Source: Bacillus sp. BA3
GTDB lineage: Bacteria > Bacillota > Bacilli > Bacillales > DSM-1321
Reading direction: 5' to 3'
Length of the DNA stretch: 64,000 nucleotides
NCBI GenBank assembly: GCA_002835675.1
Contig: PIZR01000003.1
Coordinates: forward strand, 434,001 to 498,000
Part shown: piece after piece, positions 1 through 9,604 of the stretch
Layout of the letters: every line of letters starts with the position of its first letter
How positions within the stretch are numbered: the stretch's first letter is position 1
Translations under genes and position numbers: made by a program
Notes under the pieces: model-generated
What the model was told of the DNA's origin: nothing
Databases searched by the model: none
Seen by the model: the letters and a program-made list of their open reading frames with translations, nothing else

Positions 1-119
1 CGAATCTAGCAGAATTGCAAGATAAATTTCTTAAATGCAGTTCTTATGTTTAAAATTTTCTTTTTTTTCCATAATAGTAATAGATACTAGATTCTTACGT
101 GATAAGAGAGGTGAAAGCA
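1..119. other. Left edge, upstream region of the PBP gene
   Basis: No coding region is apparent here. The stretch is AT-rich and ends in the ribosome binding site of the following gene (AGAGAGGTG at about 105-113). It presumably carries that gene's promoter. In B. subtilis pbpG is transcribed by the forespore factor sigma F, but I could not fix a convincing sigma F box by eye. Confidence 0.5.
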
Positions 120-2189
120 ATGGAATTGATTCCAAGCGAACGATTTAAAAGGACAACTAAATATGTACGGGCCTTCATTATCCTTGCCACAATCGGGCTC
201 ACAATACTCTTTGTATTGCTTCTCTCTTTACTGATTTATGCAAAAATATTAGGTCCGCCTCCTTTGGTCGTGCCGCAGTCCACTCTCTATTATAGCGATA
301 ATGGAAATGTGATCGGTGAAACCGATAATGGCCAGAAACGTTATTGGGCCGGAATGGAGTCGATTTCACCAGAGCTCATCAAAGCGACTGTAGCCGTTGA
401 GGACCGTCAATTTTACACACATAATGGATTTGATATAAAACGGATCGGCGGAGCCATCCTTGCTGATATTAAGGCAATGTCCAAAGTCCAGGGTGCGAGC
501 ACCATTACCCAGCAGTATGCCAGGAACCTGTTTCTTGGGCATGACAAAACGTGGTCGCGTAAATTTAATGAGGCCTTTTATACGATACGTTTAGAAATGA
601 ACTACTCCAAAAAGGAAATTCTAGAAGGCTATTTAAATACGATTTACTATGGCCATGGTGCCTATGGAGCTCAAGCTGCAAGCCAATATTACTTTGGCAA
701 GGATGCCAAGGATTTGACCCTTCCTGAAGCGAGCATGCTGGCCGGAATACCAAAAGGGCCGTCAAACTATTCTCCATTGGATAACTTTGAAAAAGCCAAA
801 TCAAGGCAGAGAATCGTCCTGCAAGCCATGAAAAGCAAAAACTACGTTTCAGAAAAGGATATCGCGGAAGCGCTGCGAACATCCCTTACATTAAAAGGGG
901 AACACGGAACGGTCACCAAGAAGACCGCTCCCTATTTCCAGGATGCCGTCAAGCAGGCTTTAAAAACTCAGCTTCATTTAGATGACAGGACGATCGAGCT
1001 TGGCGGGCTTAAGGTCTATACAACACTGGACGAAACCCAGCAGGACGCTGCCGAAGAAGTTCTTTCCAATACCATACCCAAGTCATCAGGCATTCAAGCC
1101 TCGATAGTGGCAATGGATCCGGAAACCGGAGAGGTCCGTGCACTGGTCGGAGGGAAAGATTACTCCGAGTCGCCATTCAATCGGGCAACACAGGCCGTTC
1201 GCCAGCCTGGTTCAACCATGAAGCCCTTGCTATACTATTCAGCTCTGGAGAATGGTTTCACACCGTCCACCACCTTAAAAAGCGAGACAACTACATTTTC
1301 TTTCGATGATGGTCACTCATCTTACACACCGCATAATTACAACCATCAATATGCGGAGGGCGAAATCACGATGGCTCAGGCCATTGCTCTTTCCGATAAT
1401 ATCTTCGCCGTAAAAACGCACTTGTTCCTTGGGGAACAGACATTGGTCGATACCGCGCACCGTTTCGGCATCACGGCAAAGATGGATGCGGTTCCTTCCC
1501 TGGCACTCGGTACGTCAGGTGTAAGGGCGATTGAAATGGTGAACGCATACAGCATTCTGGCTAACGGCGGCAAGAAGGTTGAACCCGTGTTTATCAAAAA
1601 GGTTGAAAATCAAAAAGGTGAAGTGATTTTTGATGAAAATGATAAACCGGAACAGATTTTGGATGAGGATAAGGCATTTGTCATGACCCAGATGCTTACA
1701 GGGGTTTTCGATGAAACCTTAAATGGCTATACGAAAGTGACCGGCAGCACCATCAGTTCCCAGCTGTCCCGCCCATATGCCGGCAAATCAGGCTCCACTC
1801 CGACTGATAGCTGGATGATCGGTTACACACCGGAGCTTGTAGCAGGGGTATGGACTGGATATGATCAAGGTAAAAAAATCGAGATCCCTGCTGAAAAAGG
1901 CTATGCAAAGAAAATCTGGGCTTCCTATATGGAAAGGGGCCTGCAAGGGAAACCGGCAAAATCGTTTAAGGAAACCAAAAACGTAATCGGGGTAAACGTG
2001 AACCCCGTTAGTGGAAAATTGGCCACAAAGGACTGTCCTGCATCAAGATTGACTTATTATGTTAAAGGGACCGAACCTGTCGAATACTGTGCCGAGCACT
2101 TTAAGGGTGGGAATCCGAAACATGCCCCAAAAGAAGAAGAACATAAAAAGGCCCCATGGTACAAAAAAGTCTTAAAACCTTGGGGATAA
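120..2189 (+). CDS. pbpG: Class A penicillin-binding protein, PbpG (PBP2d) type
   Basis: Bifunctional peptidoglycan glycosyltransferase/transpeptidase acting outside the membrane. A single N-terminal membrane anchor (about residues 18-42) is followed by a GT51 domain with catalytic Glu in VAVEDRQF (about residue 94) and the QGASTITQQ motif. A transpeptidase domain follows with Ser of STMK at about residue 365, SDN, and KSG in place of the usual KTG. The ATG at 120 is chosen because AGAGAGGTG lies 6-7 bases upstream; an in-frame GTG at 99 would add 7 residues and has no such site. At 689 aa the length matches Bacillus PbpG. The adjacent ywhD and ywhC genes are those found beside pbpG in B. subtilis, which supports the specific assignment. 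In B. subtilis PbpG serves germ-cell-wall synthesis in sporulation; that role here is inferred. Confidence 0.9.
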   Translation: MELIPSERFKRTTKYVRAFIILATIGLTILFVLLLSLLIYAKILGPPPLVVPQSTLYYSDNGNVIGETDNGQKRYWAGMESISPELIKATVAVEDRQFYTHNGFDIKRIGGAILADIKAMSKVQGASTITQQYARNLFLGHDKTWSRKFNEAFYTIRLEMNYSKKEILEGYLNTIYYGHGAYGAQAASQYYFGKDAKDLTLPEASMLAGIPKGPSNYSPLDNFEKAKSRQRIVLQAMKSKNYVSEKDIAEALRTSLTLKGEHGTVTKKTAPYFQDAVKQALKTQLHLDDRTIELGGLKVYTTLDETQQDAAEEVLSNTIPKSSGIQASIVAMDPETGEVRALVGGKDYSESPFNRATQAVRQPGSTMKPLLYYSALENGFTPSTTLKSETTTFSFDDGHSSYTPHNYNHQYAEGEITMAQAIALSDNIFAVKTHLFLGEQTLVDTAHRFGITAKMDAVPSLALGTSGVRAIEMVNAYSILANGGKKVEPVFIKKVENQKGEVIFDENDKPEQILDEDKAFVMTQMLTGVFDETLNGYTKVTGSTISSQLSRPYAGKSGSTPTDSWMIGYTPELVAGVWTGYDQGKKIEIPAEKGYAKKIWASYMERGLQGKPAKSFKETKNVIGVNVNPVSGKLATKDCPASRLTYYVKGTEPVEYCAEHFKGGNPKHAPKEEEHKKAPWYKKVLKPWG

Positions 2190-2190
2190 C

Positions 2191-2230
2191 GAAAAACCCC
2201 CGAAGCCGGCAGCGGCTTCGGGGGTTTTTC
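2191..2230 (+). terminator. Intrinsic terminator after pbpG
   Basis: A strong hairpin with left arm 2191-2208 and right arm 2213-2230 (core CCCCCGAAGCCG pairing with CGGCTTCGGGGG) and a 4-base loop. It is followed by a T-run and begins 1-2 bases after the stop codon. Confidence 0.95.
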
Positions 2231-2339
2231 TGTCCTAGTTCCACAGTGACTAAACTGCTGTCTTTAAGTTTACTGATTTTATCGCTTTCCTACAAGTGCA
2301 TTTTTCACTAAACTTAACATTTCACCCATTAATCGAGTT

Positions 2340-2849
2340 TCAAACCGTCAATGACTCCTTCAGCAGATCTGAAGAACGCTCCCACATTCCTGCATCATGA
2401 TTTTTCAGGAAGTCTGCAAGCACACGCTTCGATTTATCGTCCATGTCCTCGACGATGATTTTTTGCTTTAGCGATTTATCCATCCGGTTAACATGCTCCG
2501 GAAGCGATTTGTAACCGCGTCTAATTGACCTGTCGACCATCATTTCACACGCTGTCACACCTGCATAGTGCGGCCCATTTTGAGTGGCTTCAATGGTCAC
2601 CCAAACAAGCCAGTAAGGTTTGGCATTCGGGACCTCCTCTTTAGTCTTTAAAAACTTGATCCCTTTTTCCACTGCACTTCTTGCATGCATCGCGCCGATA
2701 TCGACCTCTGCTTCACCTGCATCAACATCGATGATGACCGGGGAAATATTATCGAGCGTTAAAACCCCTGCTCCATATCCGCCATGACCTTCTGTTGGGT
2801 CGTTTTTTATAATATTGAAGCCTACCTTTTTCTTTGGTTGTTCATCCAT
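2340..2849 (-). CDS. ywhD: YwhD family protein
   Basis: Conserved Bacillus protein of unknown biochemical function, 169 aa, close to the length of B. subtilis YwhD. The sequence is soluble, with no signal peptide or membrane segment. The ATG at 2849 has AAGGGGG about 8 bases upstream. It is transcribed leftward after ywhC, with a 39-bp gap between the two coding regions, so the two probably share a transcript. Assignment rests on sequence resemblance and on the pbpG-ywhD-ywhC-ywhB order known from B. subtilis. No function can be read from the sequence. Confidence 0.85.
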   Translation of the reverse strand: MDEQPKKKVGFNIIKNDPTEGHGGYGAGVLTLDNISPVIIDVDAGEAEVDIGAMHARSAVEKGIKFLKTKEEVPNAKPYWLVWVTIEATQNGPHYAGVTACEMMVDRSIRRGYKSLPEHVNRMDKSLKQKIIVEDMDDKSKRVLADFLKNHDAGMWERSSDLLKESLTV

Positions 2850-2887
2850 GCTTATATCCCCCTTAATGGTTTGTCATTTCCTATCGT

Positions 2888-3562
2888 TTAAAAAAGCAAA
2901 AGTGTAAAGAACCGACTCAGGACGTCGCCTACCAATGGTACAACATTGTTCAAAATCGGGCCAATTGTATACTTGCTCAGCGGTGTGATGATCAGAATCA
3001 AAAAAATCAGTGAGCCATATTGTTCATACTGGGTCATTTTTGCCCGCAAGTCAGCTGAAACAAGATCCTGTACGATCCTATAACCATCGAGCGGCGGCAG
3101 CGGTAACAGATTAAATACAAACAAAAGGATATTCAAGTTGATGAGCACCTCGAAGAATGGCTGAACGAATAATGGTAAATCAGGTCCAACGCCTGCTGCA
3201 AGCAATCCATAAAATATTAAAAACCCTAAAATTGCAACAATCAAATTACTGAACGGACCGGCAAAAGAGACGAGCACCCCTGCCAATTTTGGATTCTTGA
3301 AATGAAAACGATTAACCGGTACAGGTCTCGCCCAACCAAATCCGGCAATTAATATCAGCAATGTCCCGATCGGATCCAAATGGGAAATCGGATTCAATGT
3401 GACTCTTCCTTCATTCTTTGCAGTCGGGTCACCGAACTTATAGGCCACATAGGCATGGGAAAATTCATGAACCGTAAATGCGATTAACAGTGACACAATG
3501 ACATATGGAAGCTGTTCCAAAGGATAAGCCAAAAACCGTCCTATTTGATCAAAGAATTCCAT
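2888..3562 (-). CDS. ywhC: Site-2 protease type (M50) membrane metalloprotease, YwhC
   Basis: Integral-membrane zinc protease of the M50B/rhomboid-like site-2 protease class. The zinc motif HEFSH lies at residues 32-36 inside a hydrophobic segment, and the second metal-ligand motif is in [12 protein letters not shown] (PLDG). About five to six hydrophobic segments are visible. The ATG at 3562 is preferred because GGGGGAG lies upstream; an in-frame ATG at 3580 adds six residues but lacks a site. That gives 224 aa. The substrate is unknown; relatives cleave transmembrane proteins such as anti-sigma factors. Confidence 0.85.
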   Translation of the reverse strand: MEFFDQIGRFLAYPLEQLPYVIVSLLIAFTVHEFSHAYVAYKFGDPTAKNEGRVTLNPISHLDPIGTLLILIAGFGWARPVPVNRFHFKNPKLAGVLVSFAGPFSNLIVAILGFLIFYGLLAAGVGPDLPLFVQPFFEVLINLNILLFVFNLLPLPPLDGYRIVQDLVSADLRAKMTQYEQYGSLIFLILIITPLSKYTIGPILNNVVPLVGDVLSRFFTLLLF

Positions 3563-3702
3563 CGATAGCTTCTCCCCCATTGTTTATTACCGTTAGTATA
3601 CATCAAAAGAGCAAGAAGTGAAAAAACTCTGACTTCCGTGTCTTGCATTTCTTTTTCCATTGTGAAACACTACAAGATAAGAGAGGAAGGGGGGAAAAAT
3701 AG

Positions 3703-3888
3703 ATGCCATATGTAACAGTCAAAATGCTTGAAGGCCGTACAGACGAACAAAAAAAGGCTTTAGTCGAAAAGGTGACTGCAGCCGTTACGGAAACAACTGG
3801 AGCACCAGCTGAAGCCGTGACGATTTTCATTGAAGAAATGTCAAAAAATCATTTAGCAGTAGCCGGTGTCCGTAAAAGCGATTTATAA
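3703..3888 (+). CDS. ywhB: 4-oxalocrotonate tautomerase family protein, YwhB
   Basis: Very small enzyme of the tautomerase superfamily, 61 aa including the initiator Met. Pro follows Met directly and acts as the N-terminal catalytic base once Met is removed. Arg in LEGRTDEQ matches the conserved Arg-11 of the family. The ATG at 3703 follows GGAAGGGGGG. The enzyme normally assembles into hexamers. The natural substrate in Bacillus is not established. It is transcribed rightward, divergent from ywhC and convergent with ywgA. Confidence 0.9.
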   Translation: MPYVTVKMLEGRTDEQKKALVEKVTAAVTETTGAPAEAVTIFIEEMSKNHLAVAGVRKSDL

Positions 3889-3904
3889 GTTTTACATAAT
3901 GGGG

Positions 3905-3936
3905 AAAAGCTAAGCCATCAATTCGGCTTAGCTTTT
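3905..3936. terminator. Bidirectional terminator between ywhB and ywgA
   Basis: Perfect 12-bp inverted repeat, AAAAGCTAAGCC (3905-3916) pairing with GGCTTAGCTTTT (3925-3936). T-rich ends on both strands suit the convergent genes. The right arm overlaps the last codons of ywgA. Confidence 0.9.
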
Positions 3937-4427
3937 GTTTTTAGCTGCTCAATATATTCATATGCCTCATCAATTTCTTCAAGCGTATATTTTTGTTTGC
4001 TTTTCAGCGTGAAAATTTTCTCGGTGACTTCCTCTTTTTCAAGCGTGTCGAAGTATAATACCGTTGAAACCAGCTCCAAAAACCTGGCATTCTGTTCGTT
4101 CATATCCTGTAAGCATGCCTCAAGCGCCGGCATCTCCACTTCCTGGATGGATAGGAAATCCCGGCCTGCATCCGTTATCGAATAACAATATTGATAATAG
4201 CCTGCTTTTTTTTCCCTCACTTCATTCAAGTAGCCCATTTCGCAGAGCTCTTCAATACGTAAGGTCAACTCCTCCGAATACGGTCCATAAAAGTGAAACT
4301 GAAACTTTTCATGAAATGGGAAGGACAGCTTCTTCGCGATATAAACGATCTTTTGTAATTTTTTCCGACCCGAGATTTCACCGGCAGTAGAAATTGCATT
4401 GATAATGTTTGCATGATCCTTAAACAA
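3918..4427 (-). CDS. ywgA: YwgA family protein
   Basis: Conserved Bacillus protein of 169 aa, related to SocA/YwgA-type proteins of unknown function. The start is TTG at 4427, preceded by GGAG about 9 bases upstream; no better ATG is present. The sequence is soluble, with a basic N-terminal part and an acidic helical C-terminal half. It lies 32 bp downstream of the HD-domain gene on the same strand, so it is probably co-transcribed with it, as in B. subtilis. Confidence 0.8.
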   Translation of the reverse strand: MFKDHANIINAISTAGEISGRKKLQKIVYIAKKLSFPFHEKFQFHFYGPYSEELTLRIEELCEMGYLNEVREKKAGYYQYCYSITDAGRDFLSIQEVEMPALEACLQDMNEQNARFLELVSTVLYFDTLEKEEVTEKIFTLKSKQKYTLEEIDEAYEYIEQLKTKAKPN

Positions 4428-4459
4428 GGCTCGTCACTCCTCACCAAAAATGTACCACT

Positions 4460-5767
4460 TTAATCCGATAGCTCCAGAAGCTTACGAATCTGTTTTTTTA
4501 TATTTTTCTTCGTAGATTCATCACGCAATAAATCCGCAGGATAATACAACTTATGATCCGTTCTTCTTTTCCCTGAAATTGCATCGACAATTTCGGATTC
4601 ACGCGATAATTCACGAATTTCGCCATTATTTTTCAGCAAGTGAATCGGCAGTCTCTCCTCTTCCTCACCTGGCCGGTAAAAATCATACGGCAGATCTGAT
4701 GAAGAATCGACGACGAGATAATAATCCGGATCAATGCCCGCCTTCTTGAATAGCGTCCTTAACTCCATCAACCTGTTCATTTGACTGTTCGATGGATGGA
4801 ATTCCACATATTTAAATAGTTTACGGTTAACGAAGCGAGTGCATAAATCTTTTAAAATCGCATCGTTTTCGTCTTCCCATGCTTCGAAATAATAGAGCAT
4901 CACCGATTCATCCATTTTCAAGTAGTCCGTTAAAGTCACTTCTCCCCTGAACAATGAATAAAAATGGTGTGGTTCTTGTGCAAACTCATAACCGGATTCA
5001 TATAAATGTTTCGCTCTATGTAGAATCTTGGTAAGTATGACCTCCGCACTTCTCGTAACTGGATGGAAATAAACCTGCCAATACATTTGGTATCGACTCA
5101 TGATATAATCTTCAACCGCATGCATCCCGCTTTGTTTTATGACGGCATGTTCTTCCCTTGGCCTCATTACACGCAAAAGCCTTTCCATATCGAAATGTCC
5201 ATAACTCACGCCAGTGAAGTAAGCATCACGCTGTAAATAGTCCATTCTATCAGCATCGATCTGACTTGAAATCAGGCTGACTACTAATTTGCCTTTATAG
5301 GTTTTCGCTATGACTTCTGCCACTTTCTTAGGAAAATCACGTCCAACCCTAAGGAGGATCCTATTAACTTCCGTATCGCCGAGGATTATCTGCCTCGTGA
5401 ATTGCTCATGATCCAGGTCAAACACTTTTTCAAAAGAATGAGAGAAAGGACCATGACCCAAATCATGCAGAAGTGCTGCGCACAAGGATAGTAACCGTTC
5501 CTCAGGTTTCCATTCGGGTCTGCCCTCGAAAACATCATCCACGATTCTCCGAACAATCTCGTATACTCCAAGCGAATGGCTAAGCCGACTATGTTCCGCA
5601 CCATGAAAGGTTAAATAAGTCGTTCCCAGCTGTTTGATCCTTCGAAGACGCTGAAATTCCTTCGTCCCTATTAAATCCCATATAACCCGGTCGCGAACAT
5701 GTATATATCGGTGCACCGGGTCCTTGAATACTTTTTCTTCTTGTAATTTTTCACCGGAATATTCCAT
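4460..5767 (-). CDS. ywfO: HD-domain phosphohydrolase, YwfO
   Basis: Soluble metal-dependent phosphohydrolase of the HD superfamily, 435 aa. The HD doublet is in LLHDLGHGPFSHS (about residues 101-102) and an upstream His-rich segment EHSRLSHS supplies further metal ligands. The relative YwfO of B. subtilis has nearly the same length and belongs to the SAMHD1/dGTPase-like group, so a nucleotide triphosphohydrolase role is likely but not proven here. The ATG at 5767 follows AGAGGG. It is first gene of a two-gene leftward unit with ywgA. Confidence 0.88.
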   Translation of the reverse strand: MEYSGEKLQEEKVFKDPVHRYIHVRDRVIWDLIGTKEFQRLRRIKQLGTTYLTFHGAEHSRLSHSLGVYEIVRRIVDDVFEGRPEWKPEERLLSLCAALLHDLGHGPFSHSFEKVFDLDHEQFTRQIILGDTEVNRILLRVGRDFPKKVAEVIAKTYKGKLVVSLISSQIDADRMDYLQRDAYFTGVSYGHFDMERLLRVMRPREEHAVIKQSGMHAVEDYIMSRYQMYWQVYFHPVTRSAEVILTKILHRAKHLYESGYEFAQEPHHFYSLFRGEVTLTDYLKMDESVMLYYFEAWEDENDAILKDLCTRFVNRKLFKYVEFHPSNSQMNRLMELRTLFKKAGIDPDYYLVVDSSSDLPYDFYRPGEEEERLPIHLLKNNGEIRELSRESEIVDAISGKRRTDHKLYYPADLLRDESTKKNIKKQIRKLLELSD

Positions 5768-5910
5768 GAACTACCCTCTTTTTCGTAATCTCGATGCACT
5801 CATTATAGCGTGTTTTGACAAAAAACCCTAACTTCCACCTTGCTAGTAAGAGGGGTCATTTTGTAAGAAAACGGAAGTTTCAGTCCGATTTTGTCTTGAA
5901 ATTAAAGAAA

Positions 5911-5945
5911 TAAAAAATCACCGCAGTGTGTCGAATCTGGGTGAT
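5911..5945 (-). terminator. Probable terminator of the DUF1450 gene
   Basis: On the minus strand ATCACC (5940-5945) pairs with GGTGAT (5917-5922) around a 17-base loop, followed by TTTTTTATTTC. The stem is short. It is the only signal between the DUF1450 gene and ywfO. Confidence 0.5.
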
Positions 5946-6003
5946 GATTACTTGTTTCATTTATCATAAGCAAACAATCCACTCTAACTATATATCATGG
6001 ATC

Positions 6004-6225
6004 CTACTTTAGTTTTTTATTGATTTTATCTAGTAACTCGTCTTCTGTCGGTGCAGCAACTGGACGGTTATTGACAAAGGCAAAAGACTTCTTTCTGCCA
6101 GGACCGCAATAGGATTGACAGCCCACTTCAATTTTCGCGTCGGGATCAAGCTTTTCAAGACGCGGGATCAACGTTTTAATGTTTACCGCCAAGCAGTCAT
6201 CGCACACTCTGAATTCATTGGACAT
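6004..6225 (-). CDS. DUF1450 (YuzB-like) cysteine-containing small protein
   Basis: Small soluble protein of 73 aa with a CDDC pair near residues 8-11 and a second conserved pattern [18 protein letters not shown] near residues 35-52. This matches the DUF1450 family, to which B. subtilis YuzB belongs. The paired cysteines suggest metal or iron-sulfur binding or redox activity, but no function is known. It is monocistronic, with a probable terminator downstream and a start facing away from rsfA. Confidence 0.75.
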   Translation of the reverse strand: MSNEFRVCDDCLAVNIKTLIPRLEKLDPDAKIEVGCQSYCGPGRKKSFAFVNNRPVAAPTEDELLDKINKKLK

Positions 6226-6494
6226 CCTCCGGTCACCATCCTTTCCATGACAAACTATTTTTCATCCATTTATACGACTAAAGGGTATTTTACCGTTTCT
6301 ACTTATGAATATCAAGAGGGCTGGATGATGTGAAAAGCATGTAAATAATCAAAAAACTAGTATCCTTTTAACCTTTTTGTATAAAAAATCCATATTTTGT
6401 CCAAAATGCTAGTAGAACACTCCATAAATCACTGCCACACGATATTTTATATAGTTATTTATTTAAAAAATTACCAGAAAGGGAGTATGTAGAA

Positions 6495-7241
6495 ATGAAG
6501 GTTCGTCAAGACGCCTGGACAGAAGAAGATGATTTGCTTTTGGCAGAAACGGTATTGCGCCATGTGCGGGAAGGGAGCACTCAGCTCAATGCTTTTGAAG
6601 AGGTAGGAGATAAGTTGAATCGCACCTCTGCAGCATGCGGATTCCGCTGGAATGCAGTTGTCCGCCATAATTATGATAAAGCGCTTTCCCTTGCCAAGAA
6701 ACAGCGTAAGCAGCGGCAAAGGATCCTTGGAAAAGATCAAGGAGGAAAAAAACGACTTCTTTATACACCGCCGTCCCCAACGATTTCCGACATAATGGTT
6801 CCCCATGTACAAGAAGAGGAACTAGAGTTGAAATCCGAAGTCGATATTACCAATTATGAAACAGCAGAGGAATTCGTTGTGGCAGAAGCCCTCGCTCCTA
6901 AGACACAGCACACACCAGTAACCTTGGAAACGGCCATGAGCCTTGATACCGTCATCGCCTATTTGGAATCTATGAACGGCCGCATGCTCCAAGCCGAAGT
7001 ATTAAAAACCGAAAATGAAAGATTGAAGCTTGAAATTAAAGGGCTGAAAAAGCGAAATGAAGAATTGGAGAATAAAATCAGCCACCTAGAGCAAAACAGC
7101 GGCTTGATGCAGGAAGATTATGAAACTTTGATGAATATCATGAATCGAGCAAGAAAGCTGGTATTGTTAGAGGAAGAGGAACGTCCGGCAACTAAATTCA
7201 AGATGGACCGGAATGGCAATTTGGAAAAAATGGCCGAGTAA
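6495..7241 (+). CDS. rsfA: Prespore-specific transcription regulator RsfA
   Basis: DNA-binding regulator of the RsfA/YwfN family, 248 aa. The N-terminal 60 residues form a SANT/Myb-like helix-turn-helix (DAWTEEDDLLL, then the CGFRWNAVVR recognition region). A long charged coiled coil occupies about residues 155-200 (KTENERLKLEIKGLKK and on). RsfA of B. subtilis is made in the forespore under sigma F and modulates the sigma F regulon. The ATG at 6495 follows AAAGGGAG. The 270-bp upstream gap presumably holds its promoter; I could not define it. Confidence 0.9.
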   Translation: MKVRQDAWTEEDDLLLAETVLRHVREGSTQLNAFEEVGDKLNRTSAACGFRWNAVVRHNYDKALSLAKKQRKQRQRILGKDQGGKKRLLYTPPSPTISDIMVPHVQEEELELKSEVDITNYETAEEFVVAEALAPKTQHTPVTLETAMSLDTVIAYLESMNGRMLQAEVLKTENERLKLEIKGLKKRNEELENKISHLEQNSGLMQEDYETLMNIMNRARKLVLLEEEERPATKFKMDRNGNLEKMAE

Positions 7242-7317
7242 TAAGATAATGTGGGGATAAGTTACATAGATCAACCACATGATAAAGGCCGTTTCACCCA
7301 TGTTTATCCGAAGAAGG

Positions 7318-7338
7318 GAGCCAATAAGGCTCTTTTTT
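7318..7338 (+). terminator. Terminator after rsfA
   Basis: GAGCC (7318-7322) pairs with GGCTC (7328-7332) around AATAA, followed by seven T. Confidence 0.8.
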
Positions 7339-7433
7339 TCATTGTTTCAAGAAAGATGGAATAATATCTCCCTGGACGCCGCTGCCTATCATCCAGTCCT
7401 TTTACAGTTTCAGTGAATGCTAAAGTCGTATTA

Positions 7434-7478
7434 AATGAACGAAGCCGTTCCTGACTTAATGGAACGGCTTCGTTCATT
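7434..7478 (-). terminator. Terminator after lipL
   Basis: A long inverted repeat with about 18-bp arms (7434-7451 and 7461-7478; core GAACGAAGCCGTTCC) directly after the lipL stop. The T-run on the minus strand is imperfect. Confidence 0.75.
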
Positions 7479-8327
7479 TCAATCCTTTAATGCATCAAAT
7501 ACTTTATCATTGCGTTCCACCACTCTTGTCAAGTATGCCTCATACATCGGCCATTCCTGAACGGAAAGAGTGTCAGAGAATATCCTTTCGCTATGTTCCT
7601 TCAATACATGCAGGAATCTGAGCATCACGTCCTGAACACTCAATTGCACACCCAACAATTCAGTTAGGGACGCCATCACCGAAGGGACGATATCAGGATA
7701 AACGAATTTGGTTTCTGCATTTCCTTTAGCTGCATCATAAAAACCCTTCACGAGACTGGCACGTTCAGCCCCGCTTCCATTGACACACAAATAGATTTGC
7801 ACCGCTACGCCATTGCGGATCCTACGTTGGGAAATACCGGCAAATTTTTGCCCATTTATACTTAAATCATAACTTCCAGGACAATAGGAACCGACGATTT
7901 CCCTTGCTTCCATCGTGACTGGGAAATCGGAAAACATCAATTGGACAAGCTCCCACATCGCATCATATCCACGATTGATTTCAATTTTCCGCTCGTTTTC
8001 AGGAAAAATGAGCGACAAATTAAGGACACCCTCATCCAGCACGACTGCCAGCCCTCCGGAATTCCTCACGATGGCCTGAAAGCCATGTTCTTCTAAATGA
8101 TCCAAACCCTTTTTAAGAAAAGGCAACTTCGTATCCTGTATACCCATGACGATGGTTCGGTGGTGTACCCACGCTCTGGCTACGGCCGCTGATTCACCTG
8201 ACCCTACGGAAGCACAAAATGTATCATCCATCGCAAAGGACTCCAGAGCAGGAAACTGAGGTCCGACGGAAGATTGATCAATAATCCTCCACTCTTGCTG
8301 CATTAATAATGAATCTATTTCACCCAT
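7479..8327 (-). CDS. lipL: Octanoyl-[GcvH]:protein N-octanoyltransferase LipL
   Basis: Transfers octanoate from the glycine-cleavage H protein to the E2 subunits of the 2-oxoacid dehydrogenases during lipoic acid assembly. The fold is the lipoate/biotin ligase type. The catalytic Cys is at residue 149 in GSYCPGSYD and the conserved Lys at 161 in NGQKFAG, agreeing with Cys150 of B. subtilis LipL. The RNSGGLAVV segment is the substrate-binding loop. The ATG at 8327 follows AGAGGGAG. It sits directly downstream of pta on the same strand (35-bp gap), as in B. subtilis. Confidence 0.9.
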   Translation of the reverse strand: MGEIDSLLMQQEWRIIDQSSVGPQFPALESFAMDDTFCASVGSGESAAVARAWVHHRTIVMGIQDTKLPFLKKGLDHLEEHGFQAIVRNSGGLAVVLDEGVLNLSLIFPENERKIEINRGYDAMWELVQLMFSDFPVTMEAREIVGSYCPGSYDLSINGQKFAGISQRRIRNGVAVQIYLCVNGSGAERASLVKGFYDAAKGNAETKFVYPDIVPSVMASLTELLGVQLSVQDVMLRFLHVLKEHSERIFSDTLSVQEWPMYEAYLTRVVERNDKVFDALKD

Positions 8328-8362
8328 ACGAATCTCCCTCTAACATTTAATCCTCAAGCTGC

Positions 8363-9349
8363 CTATTGATACTGCGCCACAAACCCCTGTGCCGCTGTAA
8401 TGACAGCCAGTTTATATACATCCTCTTCACTGCATCCCCTCGAAAGGTCATTCACCGGACGATTCAGGCCCTGAAGGATCGGACCGACCGCTTCGAAGCC
8501 GCCCAAGCGCTGTACCATCTTATAGCTGATGTTCCCTGCTTCGAGACTTGGAAAAATAAAAACATTCGCATCCCCCTGAATAAGGGAATCCGGTGCTTTT
8601 TTTCTTGCTACCGAAGGAACGAAGGCCGCGTCAAACTGAAATTCCCCATCAAGGATGATTTCAGGGTCCATTTCTTTTGCCAAATCGACAGCATCAACCA
8701 CTTTTAAGGTCTCGGGGGATGTTGCGGATCCCTTCGTCGAAAAGCTCAGCATCGCCACACGCGGTTCGATATCGAACATTAGTGCAGTCTTCGCACTTTC
8801 TATAGCAATTTCAGCCAGGTCCTGGGAATCGGGGTTTATATTGATGGCACAATCCGCGAACACATATTTTTCTTCATCCCGGACCATGATGAATACTCCC
8901 GATGTTTTTTGGACGCCTGGCTTTGTTTTAATGATCCTTAGGGCGGGCCGAACCGTATCGGCAGTCGAATGAGTTGCGCCGCTGACCATTCCATGTGCCA
9001 GTTTCATTTGGACGAGCATGGTTCCGAAATAGTTCTCATCCATTAAGATTTCACGTGCTTGTACATCGGTCGCTTTACCATCACGTACCTTAACGAATGC
9101 TTCTACCATTTCATCCATCATGATATAATTCTTCGGATCATATATTTCGATTGCATCAAGGGGGATCTTTAAATCTTTTGCCTTCTCTTGAATCAACCCG
9201 ATATCCCCGATCAATACAGGTGTCACCAGTTTAGCTTTGGAAAGCCTGCCTGCCGCTCCCAAAATCCGTTCATCCAACCCTTCTGGAAAAACGATCTTTA
9301 AATTATGCCCCATAATTTTCGATTCCAATATTTCAAATAAATCACTCAT
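8363..9349 (-). CDS. pta: Phosphate acetyltransferase
   Basis: Interconverts acetyl-CoA plus phosphate and acetyl phosphate plus CoA, working with acetate kinase in overflow metabolism. The 328-aa length is that of the short, single-domain PTA form of Bacillus. Characteristic segments include LVQMKLAHGMVSGATHST, MLSFSTKGSATSP and FPSLEAGNISYKM. The ATG at 9349 follows AAGGAGG. It is probably co-transcribed with lipL. Confidence 0.95.
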   Translation of the reverse strand: MSDLFEILESKIMGHNLKIVFPEGLDERILGAAGRLSKAKLVTPVLIGDIGLIQEKAKDLKIPLDAIEIYDPKNYIMMDEMVEAFVKVRDGKATDVQAREILMDENYFGTMLVQMKLAHGMVSGATHSTADTVRPALRIIKTKPGVQKTSGVFIMVRDEEKYVFADCAININPDSQDLAEIAIESAKTALMFDIEPRVAMLSFSTKGSATSPETLKVVDAVDLAKEMDPEIILDGEFQFDAAFVPSVARKKAPDSLIQGDANVFIFPSLEAGNISYKMVQRLGGFEAVGPILQGLNRPVNDLSRGCSEEDVYKLAVITAAQGFVAQYQ

Positions 9350-9604
9350 TGGCTATTCCTCCTTTTTAGATACGTTTCCCCCATTTTTTTTATATTTAAC
9401 CATTCGATGAAAATCCATTGCCGTCTTCTTTTAAGAATACTCTAGGAGCCAGGTAAATTCCAGCCACTTCGGTCCCTCCCAATCCGCAAATCTGAAATTT
9501 GCAGAACGCCGAAAAACAGTGATGGTGTTTGCGGGTTGATATAAATTTCCTTATACTGAAACTATGTTATATTAAAGTTATAATAAGACTTAGGAGTGAT
9601 CGTA
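9350..9604. promoter_or_regulatory. Divergent intergenic region pta/hemQ
   Basis: About 250 bp between divergent genes, so it should hold both promoters. On the plus strand CTGAAA, 17 bases, TATAAT (-10 ending near 9586) is a plausible weak sigma A promoter for hemQ. No coding sequence is seen. Confidence 0.35.
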